Source: Tribonema minus (Eukaryota; Sar; Xanthophyceae; Tribonematales; Tribonemataceae). Taken from it: a DNA stretch of 64,000 bases. A program made the translations under genes and the position numbers. The notes beneath the pieces were generated by a model that saw only the letters and a program-made list of their open reading frames with translations, searched no databases and was not told the origin of the DNA. Of the stretch, positions 11,101 through 23,500 are shown in pieces. The DNA is taken from contig JAFCMP010000334.1 in NCBI GenBank assembly GCA_017506865.1, positions 1,612,001-1,676,000 of the forward strand, given 5' to 3'. Within the stretch, counting starts at the first letter, position 1, and each line of letters opens with the position of its first letter.

Positions 11101-14100
11101 AGGTTGGTGACGATGGCACGTCGGGTGTACGCGGCGACTGCGCGGCGCGCATCACGATCTCTCCTGATCGCACCCCTCACACAGCCTGCGCCTCTCTCCG
11201 CTGCTGCCACGTGCGCCTGCGCAGGATGCAGGAGCTGCGCTGCGCCGCGGCGCCGCCCCGCCACCCGTACCGCACCTTCACATGGGGCAACCTGGCCTCG
11301 CTGCGCGACGCGCCCGCGGCGGCGGGCGTGGACGTGCGCGGAGCGCTGCTGCGCTTCCACGCCGAGCACTACTGCGCGCCGGCCATGCAGCTAGGTGCGC
11401 GGCGCCGCAGCACTCGTGTGGGTGCTCGCGCTCAATTCCTTGCTCGCATTGCCTTGGGGGGGAGGGGGGGGGGGGGGGGGGGCTGTCAGGCGGACGGTGT
11501 TGAGCAGCGCTGCTCTGCTGACGCGGAGAGCACGCCGCTGCGAGAGCGGCCATGCAGCTGGGCGCGCCACAGCTGCCGTGCGCCGTGCGCCATGTGCCGT
11601 GTGCGCAGAGCTGCACTGTGGTCAGAGGGGCCATGCATCGCTGCTCAGGCCCCACGTTGAGCACTGGTGCGCACCGGAGCACTGCCGCCGCAAGGCAGCA
11701 GTCCGCACCGTAGACATTGTGTGTCTGTGGCTGTGTGTGCGCGGCCGCTGAGCTACAGGGAGGGCACGCGGGTGCCGCGCGGCAGCCACTGCTGTAGCGC
11801 GCCTGCTGGTGCATTTGCGCATCGGCCTTGCGCTCACAATGATGGCCCGCAATCTGAACCACGCACAGCTGCCAGGCGGTCGCCGCGAATGGCGCTGCAG
11901 AGTAAGGATGAATGTGCTGCTAATGACTGCACCACGCACAGCCATCCTCCGCCGCGTGCCGTCCCTATGAGCCGGATGCCCTCGTAGTTGTTGCCACTGC
12001 TGCACTCTGCCCATGCCTCCAATAGCGCTGCCGTGCAGACGCTGCCGCGATGTCGCTGACCACATATACCTACCACCCCCCCCGCTCTGCCGCCGACCTC
12101 AGTCGTCCTCGGCCACGCGCCGCTGGACGAGCTGGAGGCGCTCGTCGAGCGCTGCTTCAGCAAAGTGCGCGCGGCGCCCGCGGCGCCGCCCGCCGACGCC
12201 GCCGCCGCCAGCAGCAGCGCCGCCGCGCCGCCGCCGTTCCAGCCTCAGGTGCTCACCGCCACGGTCGACGGGCGCCCGTGCCGCAGCCTCAGCTTTGAGG
12301 GCGCGGGGCCGCCGCTGGGGGGGCAGGGGGAGGGGGAGGGGAAGGGGGGCGTGCTGCTGCACCGGCTGCGGCCGGTGCGCGACTCGCACCGCCTCACGCT
12401 CGCGTGGGCGCTGCCGCCGCAGGCGCGCCTGTACCGCAGCAAGCCGGGGCACTACGTGGGGCACATGATCGGCCACGAGGTGAGACCGCTGCGCTGAGCG
12501 GTGTGGCAGCAAAGGCGCGCGCGCGCGCGCACGCGGCGGCATGCCTCAGAGCTGCATTAGCTTGGGGGCTGTCGGCGATGGCGAGGGAGCGCCGCTGACG
12601 ACGATGGGTGCTGCTGCGGCTGCTGTCATGCATGGGGAGTACCGGCGGCGGCGGCAGCACGCAGCTCGCTGCGCGGCGTGCATCAAGTGTCGCAGAGGCT
12701 GTGAGCAGCAGCGCTGCGATGAGCGCTGCTGCTGCTGCGCTGCGCGGGCCTGCGCATGTCATGTACGCTCTGCAGGACCTGTCAGGGTATGCGCGCACGA
12801 CCCTTGCGGTGGCCGCCGCAGCACCTGTGGCTGCGGCGGGCCATCGATCGCTCCATCGCATTGCATCCACGTGGTTGCTATCTTTAGAATTATGTGTGCA
12901 TGGGTGTACCCGCTGGTGTTCGTCGTCTGACGCTTCACAGCCTGCCCGAGGCAAACGCAGAGCGTGGTGATGCTGAGCGTTGATGTGATGCGCACATATT
13001 TCTTCTTTCTGCGACGCTTTATTGGAACAGTCTTTTTTGTAAGTGCTATTACACCCAACCGAGGTGGTCCAAATTAACTTGTTTGCTCTTCATCTTGCCC
13101 CCTGTGGTCGAATGCCGCCATGCGTGCAGGGGGAGGGCAGCCTGCTGTCGCTGCTGCGCGACAGGCAGTGGGCCACCGGCCTGAGCGCCGGCATCGGCGG
13201 CGGCGGACACAGCAGCGGCACATATGGAGGTGCGTAAAAGAAGCTCCACCAGTGTAAGCATACTTGAAGTTGTGTGGAAGTATGTGGTACGTTTTCTTGT
13301 AAATGCGTGCTTCCAAGCGCACGAGCACTGCTGTTGGTTTGTGCGGACGCCGAGGCGCGCGCAGCCGACTGGGGCGCACCTTCGCAATCCATAAATATAT
13401 CTACATGTCATGCATCGCGATGCGTGCAATGTACAATATACAACGCCAGCTGTGCTGTTGGCCCATGTGAATGCCGAGCGCGCGGAGCCGACCGCGTGAA
13501 GCTGCCGCTCGCGTCCTTAATGCACTGAACGCTTGCTGTCCCGCATCGTGCGGGCGCGCGAGCGTTGGCGCGAGCCGCACCTTCTGGCGGCCAGCAGAGC
13601 GTGTCGAGCGCTGCCTGCGCCCCCACAGTGTTGACGCGGTGTGTTCGTGCTTCGCTGCGTTTAGGCGTAGGGGTAGGGCTAGATGAGGGTCAGCTAACCC
13701 GGCATCTCAAACCGCGCAGCGTTGTGCAGGGCAACGCAGCGCTGCACCACCGGTCACGCCGCACGCTTGCTGCGCGGTCGCGATGCCGCGCGGCGGCATT
13801 TTCACGCGCTTGCCAATGGGTTCTGCGCTGCTCGCGCTCTTGCTGACCCTGGGGATAAGCGAGCGTGCGCGGCAGCACTGCGCGCCCGCGGCACGGCCAT
13901 CACGGGCGCGCGCTCTACTGAGCAATCCTACACCTGGTGACTTCTGCGACACAATGAGAGGAACAGCCGGCATTGAAGAACCAAAACGCAACGCCGCTAG
14001 CCCAGCACGTGCCGCGACGCGCGGGCGTGAGGGAGCTGCCGAGAGCGCCTCTGGTGCGCGTCTCTCTCACGTCGCGGCCCGCGTGTGCCGCTTGCTGCTT

Positions 14101-17100
14101 ACGCCGTGCTGATGCGTCAACCCTTCTACACCTTCTGTGCTTGCGTCGTCCGCGAGGCGCGGTGCGCGCGCGCGCTGGTGCGGCTCGTGCGCGCGCACCT
14201 CTTTTTCTCATCGAAGCGAAGCAAAAGATAGCAGAGCTGTAGGTGGGAAGGTGTGGTTAGCCGCAAGTGCCTTCCCATATTGTTTACAGGCGAGCGCTGC
14301 TGCTGCGGCTGTGCTGACGCGTCCTTTTGCGTGTGTATTTGTTTTTGTGCTGTGGCCGCGCGCAGCGCTGTTTGAGGTGTCCGTCACACTGACGGCAGCA
14401 GGAGTAGCCGCATGGCACAAGGTGACTCTCGTTGCAGTGCATACGCTCGCCAATACACAGTAAGGGGGGTTTGGAGTGGCATCATGTGCTGCAAACTCCG
14501 TTTTGCGGTGGAGTGTGTAAAGCGTTGCAACGACAGCAGATTTGAAGAAGTGTGACGCTCCCCTAGTCGCTTCTACTGCACTGCACTTCGACTTGCGCCA
14601 CAAGTTGGCCACATGGCACATGGTTAAGCTTGCTGCGTGTGCATGTGCCCGCCGTTATGCAACGGGCGGGAAGAACATGTTGCATGAATCTCGTTAGGCT
14701 TGTTTTGACAGTGACCCAATGTGTAGTCATGGTGAAGGAGTGCGTGTGACGCTCCAAGTTCACTTCTTGTTGCAACTTGAATTTCAAGTCTTTTTAGCAC
14801 GCCATGGGGTGCCATATGCAATGTGTACGCACAAAGAAGTACAACCACATTGTTGTTTCGACACGTCATGTAGAGCAGGTGTAGGCAGGAAATCTTTGGT
14901 AGTGGTTTGTGTGCGGCTGACACCGGTGAAAGCGACCACACGCAGCTTTTCATGTTTGGTATCAGAGGTGGTGTAGCATATGCCAGTGGTAAAATCACAG
15001 CCCCAGGCAGCAGGGAGTGATGCATTTGATGGCTTGCAATGCAGGACGGCCATTGCGTTCGACGGCCTTCCGCACTGCATTCGGACTCCTGCATCATTTT
15101 TTGCCTGCTCGCATACGTATCTTCGGAAGAAGACTTCGCAATAATCTATAGATAGATGTCTTAGAAGTTTTGTTATTTCAACTTTTAGAAATCTTCATAA
15201 TTTGGATTAGTTAAAGTTTAAATCCCACAAATTCTTATCTTTCCTGCCCTGTGCTGCTGGACATGGTGCCATCAGGTAGTGGAGGACCTGTTTGTGTTCC
15301 TGGGCATGGTCAGGGGGCACGGCGTGCTGGAGTGGGTGCACAAGGAGCTGCAGGCGGTCTCCGAGGCGCAGTTCAGGTTCCAGGTATACTTCAAACCTTT
15401 CTTGCAGCGTGCTGTTGATCTACGTCATGGAGCTTGCGGTTTCTGGTGCATACAGATCATTGTGGAAAATTGTTTGATCCATAAATATCCACATGTATAG
15501 AAGACGATTGTATGTGAGCGTACTGGTGATCTACAAACATGAAGTTGCAATTTCAGGTACATCAAATCATTATGAAAGTATTGTTTGATCTATAAACATT
15601 TACATCTGTAGAGTATGAGTGTCTGTGTGTGCAAGTGCCGCATCGGCGCATCGCTCATCCGGCGTGCTGGTCCACTTGACAGCACTTCAAGTATGCACAC
15701 GCTTCTTCAAGTCGCAGTTCAGGGCGCAGATACTTGCATACCCCTGAACACAGCATTTCCCCATCAAGCAATGTTTTAGGCATGGGCACGCGTGCGCCAG
15801 GCCATGTCTGATGCACGTTCATTCATATTCGTGATGCACTTTGAAATACTCCGAAGAAAAATTGTTCAAAGTATACGTATGATGGGTTCTAAACTCGCTG
15901 ATGGGGCGTGCGGCGTGGCGTACAGCCTTGTGGCCACGTAAATCATATCTGCATGTACAGCGATGCGGCGCGCAGTGTTCTACGTGCAAGCAGTTACCTC
16001 GCCAGCGTGTGCGACGCCTACAATACTGGCAGGGCTTTGCAAGGCTCCTTTGGCCTGGCCACACAGTTCCACGCACATTGACGCATGGCGCCAAACGTCC
16101 GTATTTGAACTGATCTGACCGTCCTCTCGCACAGCGGACCAAGCAGCACATGAGATGAATCCCCTCCCGCTCGCGTCTATTTGTTTGCGTTGCCCGCTGC
16201 GCGCAGACGCTGGTCTTGACCCCAACCCGATTCACTTGCTGCGTGTCGGCGCATATCCCCCGCTGCTGCTGCCACACTAGACACAAACTTCAAGAATATG
16301 TTATGTATATACCAGAGGCGAGGCACATGCCCGCTGACACACTTCACCTATGCTTTCAAAAATTATGTACTTCTGTTCTGAAGTATATTTGTATACAAGA
16401 GGCGAAGCACGTGGGCGTACTACGCTCACGTTCCTCAGCGCACTCCCGCTCGCCTTGCCCCGCTGCGTGCAGGAAGAGGAGGAGCCTGCGGAGGCTGTGG
16501 CGCACCTGGCCTCCATGATGGTGCCCAGCAACGGCCTCAGAGAGGTCAGTGCCGATCTGTCTTCGCCATGCGCGCACGGGACGGATCTGCCTGTCCGCAT
16601 GGCCGACGAGCGTTTCAATGTGCCCCTACAGTAGACAAGTCACAGGGCGTCGACATGAGTCGCGTGATCAGCATGCGGATGCGTGGGGGGGCGCTGTTTG
16701 CGGGCGCTGCGCGCGGTGACCCGCCTGCCCGCGCCCTTGTTAGGTCGACGAGCGCGTCAATTCGCCTTCAGATGTAGGCTGAGGGGGCATAGGCACGATC
16801 AGTGCACGGGTGCGTCGAGATCGCTGCTGCCGGCACGCATGCACGCTGCGAGGCACCCCCGCCATGATGGCGTGTGCCGCTGTAGCCACCATACATCTAG
16901 TTCTATCCAACGCCCTGTAAGCTCCACCCTGGCCCCAGCATCGCGTGTTTGTCATGCACGCATTTTGAGGATGCAAGGCGCTTTGCGGCCCGCTTGTCCC
17001 TAACCCTAACCATAACCCTTCTCACTGCCCATGTATTTGCGGTGGTGTGGTGGCGGTTTCACACGCCGCCTCCGCCGTGTGTGTGCCGTGCCCCTTATTC

Positions 17101-20100
17101 AACGCAGGCGTCAGTGCTTAGCAGTATTGCCAAGGCATCGGGGTAGCACGAGCCGGGCCGCTCCCCTGCGCGTAGTCTCCTACCACTGGACTGCGTCGTT
17201 GACACACTATGTAGTGGCTGACTCGCGCCGAACGCACGCATCATCGAGCTCACGGCTCCAAGATGACGCAGCACGGTGTTTATCGGATTTCATGTTGACT
17301 GGTGCAGCGCCATGAGCGCGTGCGCAGCAGCACTTCTTGCCGGCCCCTACACAGGCGGGTGCCCTCACGTACTTCGCAGTACTGCTTTCAGCGAGTGCCG
17401 CCGCGCACTCCCGCGCTTTCTTCGTTTCGCGACCAGCGCGCAACAGACGCCGCCGCATCACATCACCAACTCTCGTCCAACAGAGCTCATGAGCACCGCT
17501 CCCATCGCCCCCCCCCCCTTCTGCACTCGCGCGCAGGAGCACCTCCTCTCCGGCCCCTACCTCATGGACGAGTGGCGCCCCGACGCTGTCCGCAACGCGC
17601 TCGCGCGCCTCACGCCCGCCGCCGCGCGCATAGACCTCTTCTCCAGCGCCTTTGGCTGCGCGTCCGGCGCCGCCCCCCAACCGGACGCCCCCCCCCCTCC
17701 CCCCCCCGCCGACACCCCCTCCCCCCCCCCCCGTCGAGCGCTGAGGAGGACCCCCCTGCGCCGCTGAGCGGTGCCCCCGACAGGGCGCCGCTTGTGGAGC
17801 CGCACTTTGGGCTGGAGTACTGGGTGGACGAGTTGCCGGCGGGCGTGGTGGCGGCGTGGGAGGCGGCGCTGGCGCGCTGGGAGGGGGCGACGCCGCTGCC
17901 GGAAGAGGTGAGAGGTGGTGAGGTGACGCTCCGCTGCGGCTGGTGACGTGTCGCTGCCGGGAAGATGTGACTCTCTCCTGATGCGCTTCTCAGCAGCCGA
18001 TGCGTGGTTATCAGTGGAGAGTAGCTACGCTGCCTGGCCCCGTGCAGAAGTTTAGGGTGCGAGCTCGCTGGAGGGGGGGGGGGGGGGCAGTTGCCGGATG
18101 AGGTAAGAGGCGAAGAGGTGATGCTCCGCTGCGGCGGGTGACGTGCCGTTCACCAACAGTCGATGTGCGGCACGGGGTAGCGCTGATTTGATGGCGTGTG
18201 CAGAAGGCTGCAGCAGGGTGGCGCAGGTTTTGCAGGAGAGATCGGGGTAGGTAGGCTGCATGATTCCAAGGTGCAAGCGTTGGTCACAGGGGTTGTGGGC
18301 ACAGCGGCAGGCGGTGCCCTACAGCGGTGCCTCGTGCGATGGCAAGGGCCTGGGGGCACACAAGAAACCCATCTGCGTTGCAACAGCAGGTGGCGCAGGG
18401 TATACAACACGTCAGAACAAGGGTCGTTACGCGGGTTGAGATCAGGAAGACGGCCGTAGGGCATGTCATGAACTGCCATGCTTGCGGTTGAAGTTTGTAC
18501 GCTCAGATACGTCCGAATTTTGAGCATGAACACCGTGTGACCATGGCATTTGACACAATGCATGGTTGATGAGTACACGGCGGTTGGTACGCTCAGCGCC
18601 GCGCCCTGACCATCCGCCGCTGCTATTGCGCACTTCGCTTGACACACCTGCAATGTGACTTTACTTCACATCTTGGAACAGGGCGTGCTGGTGGACCCCA
18701 AGAGCGACAAGCGCCTGCGCCTGGCGCCCAAGAACGCATTCATTGCCACCGACTTCTCGCTGCGCCCGCTGCCGGAGTCCACCGAGGAGGTGAGTTGGAG
18801 CGTCATCGCTGTATATTGAAGTTCTGAAGTCCAGACGTTCGTACTGTACACAATCGCTCTTGCTGTTCACAACGCTGATGCATCGCTAGTGGCTGCGGGG
18901 GGCTGCTGCATCCGCACACAGTGTCAGCAGACAATGGCGCGTCAACGCAATTAGCACTTGCACTTGCTCCTCATGCATCTCGCTCCCCCCTGCCCCTGGC
19001 ACAACTGTCCTGGCAGGCTCAGTGTGGCATGCGTCAATATGGAAGGACACTGCTTGGTGTCGATTTGCTTATCGCCTACATTTGCTTCGAATGCACGTCA
19101 GACACGCAGGATAAACGTGTGAGTTTGGGGTGCACAACTTCAAAGCTGTGAGGTGGTGTGCAGCACCCGATAAACGACCCCATGTAGCGCGCCCCCATGG
19201 GGCCCGCCGCCGAACCCAAGCATACACACAAACTTCAAGTACATACATATATACCCGTAAACGTACCCTGCAAGCACAAACTTCAAGTACATACATACAT
19301 ACCCATACACATACACATACCCTGATCCCGCTGCCGCGCAGGCGCCCGGCGCGCAGCTGCTGGAGGGCGGGGCGCTGGCGGGCCTGCAGGTGCCCTCCGC
19401 GCCGCCGCCCGCGCCGACGGTCGTGTGGGAGGAGGGCGCCATCAAGGTATGTATGTATGTGTGCACGCCGCTCTCACCCTATACCCTATACTGTAGGGAA
19501 ACGAATCAAACGGGTCGCAGAGCTCTAGGTGACGAGGTGTGGTCGTCCGTCAAATTGAATGCCTTTCGCCAATGACCGTGGTCGCCGCTGCTGCGGCAGT
19601 TGGCCACGAGGCAAACTCTATGCGCGAGGCCCTGCTGCACGTCCTGGCAGTGCGGCACACTTTACTCGTCGTGATGTTGAGTGTGCAGCTGAGTTTCGAC
19701 GTGCTGCGAAGCTCGCCTAGGTCACAGCCAACATGCGCCTCGACTCAACGGGTAAAATGATAGTGACCATCATTTGCAGCGGCGGTGGGCGCTTGCAGCG
19801 GCATAGCCCGGCGGCGTCGGCAGGTGAGCACGCGCGGCCACCCCCATGTGTTGTTGATACAACTCAGAAGATAGAGAAGGGCTCTGGGGCAGAACCGCGG
19901 TCATGGTCGTTGTCCGCAGTAGGTGATGTCATCAATTAAAGTACGCCCAGGTGTGCTCGGAGGACAGATGCGGTGTGCCGGGTTGGCGCCGCGCCAATTG
20001 CACAAATATTCCATCCGTGCCGGGAGCGCCCCCCCCCCCCGCACAGTTGAGCGCATGCCAACACGCGTCTCTCTGGCCTCCATCCGCACATGCGTAAACC

Positions 20101-20476
20101 GACGTACGCAGGCGTGGCGCTGCCGGACGCCAACTATTTTAAGCATTGGACACCCCCCCCCCTGCCTCCCCGCTGTACTCGAAAACGTGAGGGTCTGACC
20201 CCCCTTCTGCATGCACACACACTCCGGCCTTGCGCGCGCACGCAGGTGTGGCACCTGCAGGACGCCAAGTTCCGCCAGCCGCGCGGCGAGGTGTACGCCA
20301 AGATTGTCTGCAACGACGCCGCGGGCGCGTGGCCCGCGGCGCGCCAGCAGGGACTCGTGGACCTCGCAGCACGGCTCATCAACGAGCACCTCACCGAGTT
20401 TGCGTACATGGCCACGGTCGCGGAGCTGCACTACAGGTGCGTGTGCGTGTGTGTGTGTGTGTAAGTGTGTGTGTTT

Positions 20477-20516
<40 letters not shown>

Positions 20517-23500
20517 GTGTGCTTGGCAGATGTTATGTTTACCTGGCCCCCGCATGCGCGCAAGCCCTGGACGGTTGCGCTGTGACGTGCGCAGGCATTG
20601 GAGGAGGACCGGGGGTCATAGATGATTGTGTTGAGAGTACTGTCGAGAGCTTGGTGCAGGCGCCAGCTTCTGCTGACACGATTAGCCATCACTCGCATCG
20701 TCTGGGCAACTGTCATCCTTGTGTGCATGACCATGGGTTATGTCATGCCAGCAATTTAATAGGAGGAGCACGCCAAGCGAGGCTGCTGGAAGTGCTCGAA
20801 GACCCCTCCCCCCCTTCCCCCCCCCCCCCCCCCCCCCCCCCCCCGCGGTATCATAAGCAGTGCTAGTCGCGAGCCCTGCCCCCCCCCCCTCCCCCTCGCA
20901 AAAGCAAAAACCTGCGCCCGCGCCCCGTGCGCCCCATACCCGACAATGAAAACTCAGGTGTTCCAGGACCGCCTTGCGAATGCGCTCGCCATTGCTCATT
21001 TACGCCCACCGCACCGCTGTCACCGGCGCCGCCCTCACCAATTTTGTTCGTTTCTGTTGCCCTCCCACAGCCTCAAGGCGACGGTGTACGGCTTCCAGGT
21101 GCACGTGCACGGCTTCAGCCACAGGCTGCCGGTGCTGCTGGAGGCGGTCCTCACGGCGGTCCTGGGGGTCGGCCGGAGCACTGACTACCCCGCTCAGAAC
21201 GCCTTTGACACGCAGAAGGAGGCGCTGATGCGCGCGTACGCCAACGCGGGGCTCAAGCCCGACAAGGAGGCAAGTTGTGCAGAGCACTTGTTGCCACAGC
21301 AGAGTGTATGGTGGTTACTTACGCAGACGGAGTGACTTTGTGACGCCGTTGCGCAAGGCAACATCACAACGCAGATGGAGTGGTGGCCTTTGAAGCGTGC
21401 CCACACCGGTGCGGGCGTCGGGTGTGACAAGGAGACAGGTCGCGCTCACGCGCAGCACGCCTCAGCCGCTCTGAAGTTTGTTTGTGTGACCAAAGCAGAG
21501 TGGGGCTACGATGCGTATGCCGAGCTCTTGCGTCCGACGAGGAGGCACGTTGCGCGCGTAGCGCCCCTCGACAATAAGCTCAAAGTACAGTGTGTGTGCA
21601 GTGCGGATTGAGGTCATCGCGTACTCAATGCAGGGCTCGAACCCAACGAGTAAAGCACAGCACGCCTCGGCATCTCTGCTCTTCAAGAGCTTCAAACATG
21701 CAGGCTGAAATACGAAGGGGTGGAGCTGGACAAGGAGAGGTCCATTTGCACGTGCAGCACTGCTCATTAATTCAGAACTTTGAGGCATAATTGTGCAGAT
21801 TTAAGTTCATGCGTACGCCTTCACCTTGCTCGAGCCTTTATGAGGAGACGAGTTTTACCCCTTTTGCTCTTTCAATAAAGTGTACGTACAACTTGTGTTC
21901 AGCACAGGTTGCAGGTTGCTGATGATTATGATATGGCAACCAGTGCGGACGCCAATGTGGGGCTCAAAATTCAACAAGTACACAGACAAGCTGTTGCACA
22001 AAACCTCTCGACAAGCCTCCAGTACCAATCAGAATGCAGACATGGAAGTACTATCCTTCCGTATTTTCAAAGTATTGAATAATTAAGGCAACAATAGCAC
22101 GGACGGTGCATATGGCGTCAGATGTAGTGTCAACAAGCGACGCTGTGCTTTCATGGAACAGTTTGCGCAGGGAGTGCTGCAATGCGAAGCAAGCGCAACG
22201 CGACAAAGACAATAAATCATGCGGGCACTGCGCTGCGCACGGCGCGAGCGCGCACCTCGCCTATCGTCAGAACGTAGTCAGCACGCACGCAGCGGATTTG
22301 CACGGCAGCGCAGAAAGCGCATTAACGTCTGCAAGGGGTGCTGCCAGTAGCTGAGCGCATCTGCGCATACGCATGTATTGCTCCGCGCCCTGGCCCTTCT
22401 CACTTCACCCATCGTCATAGATTTGCTTCTGTACTGCGGCTGTGCACTAGCGCGCATGCAGGCGCCATGTTCAACCGCAGCTTGCACGTGACGACAATCC
22501 TCTGCACGCTGCGTAAATCTAGCGTACGTACCGCTGACCCCCCCTCCCCCCCCTCCCCCCCCCTCCCTCCCGTACACGCGCACGGCACTCAAACCCCCCT
22601 CCCCTCCATGGCCGCCCTCGTGTGTGACGCTCCTACTGTTGCTTCCGCTGTGGCGCTCCGCAGGCGACCGCGTCGCGCCTGGCGCTGCTCTTCGACAAGC
22701 ACTACTTTGACAGGGAGAAGGCCGCGGCCATCGCGGATGCCACGCTGGAGGTGAGCGCTGCTGCTGCTGTACTGCAACATGAAGTATGGGGCGCGTTGCT
22801 CCGCACTCTGACATCCGCTTCAGATGTTGCAAGCGGGTCTTCGCGTTGCCTGCGGGCGCTGCGTGAATGGCGAAGAAAAGATGATTGCCGGTCCGCGTCG
22901 CATAGCGCGGGATGCCTGGGGCGTAGACCGCCGCGCTGCAGCAAAAGCGCGCCGCTGTCGAGCTGAGCGCTGCTGCTGGGCAGAAGCGTACTGTAGGCGC
23001 AACTCGCAGGCGCTCCCGTCCCAGTGACGTTTGCGCACGCTTCAAGTGCGCGACCGCGGCCATTTTTTATGCCCTCGTGCTGCTGTCGGCGTACGCCCCC
23101 CCTGCGTCGACGGCACCGCGGCGACAGCAGTTCTGTGCTCTGTCCGCGTGCTAGCGAGGCAGCCTGCGCGTCGCAAAATCGCAGTTTATGTCTGCAGCTT
23201 GCTACGTGGCGGCGTTGAGGGGACCATCCAGGCGCGTCCCCGGCGCATCTGGAGTTTCTCCTGGAGGTGGTGGAGTGTTTGTTGCCTCTCGACTCTCAAC
23301 CCCGTGAGGATGTCCTTTTCTTTTGCTACGAAGGCTCGCGAGCACTCTCCGTGCCTGTCGCATGGGTGCCGCCGACACCATAGCAGACCGTGGCCGCAAA
23401 CTGGAGGGTTCATACTGACCACGACTGGCTAGAGGTGGACAAGACGGGTTGTTTCGTGAGGCTGCGAGGCCGGCGGAGGTCGTGAAGCTGCGGGTCGATT

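Noticed and set aside
19901-20734. 277-codon minus-strand ORF with His-Thr repeats
   Set aside because: The repeats are the translated GT microsatellite, and the rest is antisense to exon 13.
21619-21660. tRNA T-loop-like sequence GGGTTCGAGCCC on the minus strand
   Set aside because: No D-arm, anticodon arm or acceptor stem can be formed, and the sequence is explained as a degraded copy of the exon 14 end.
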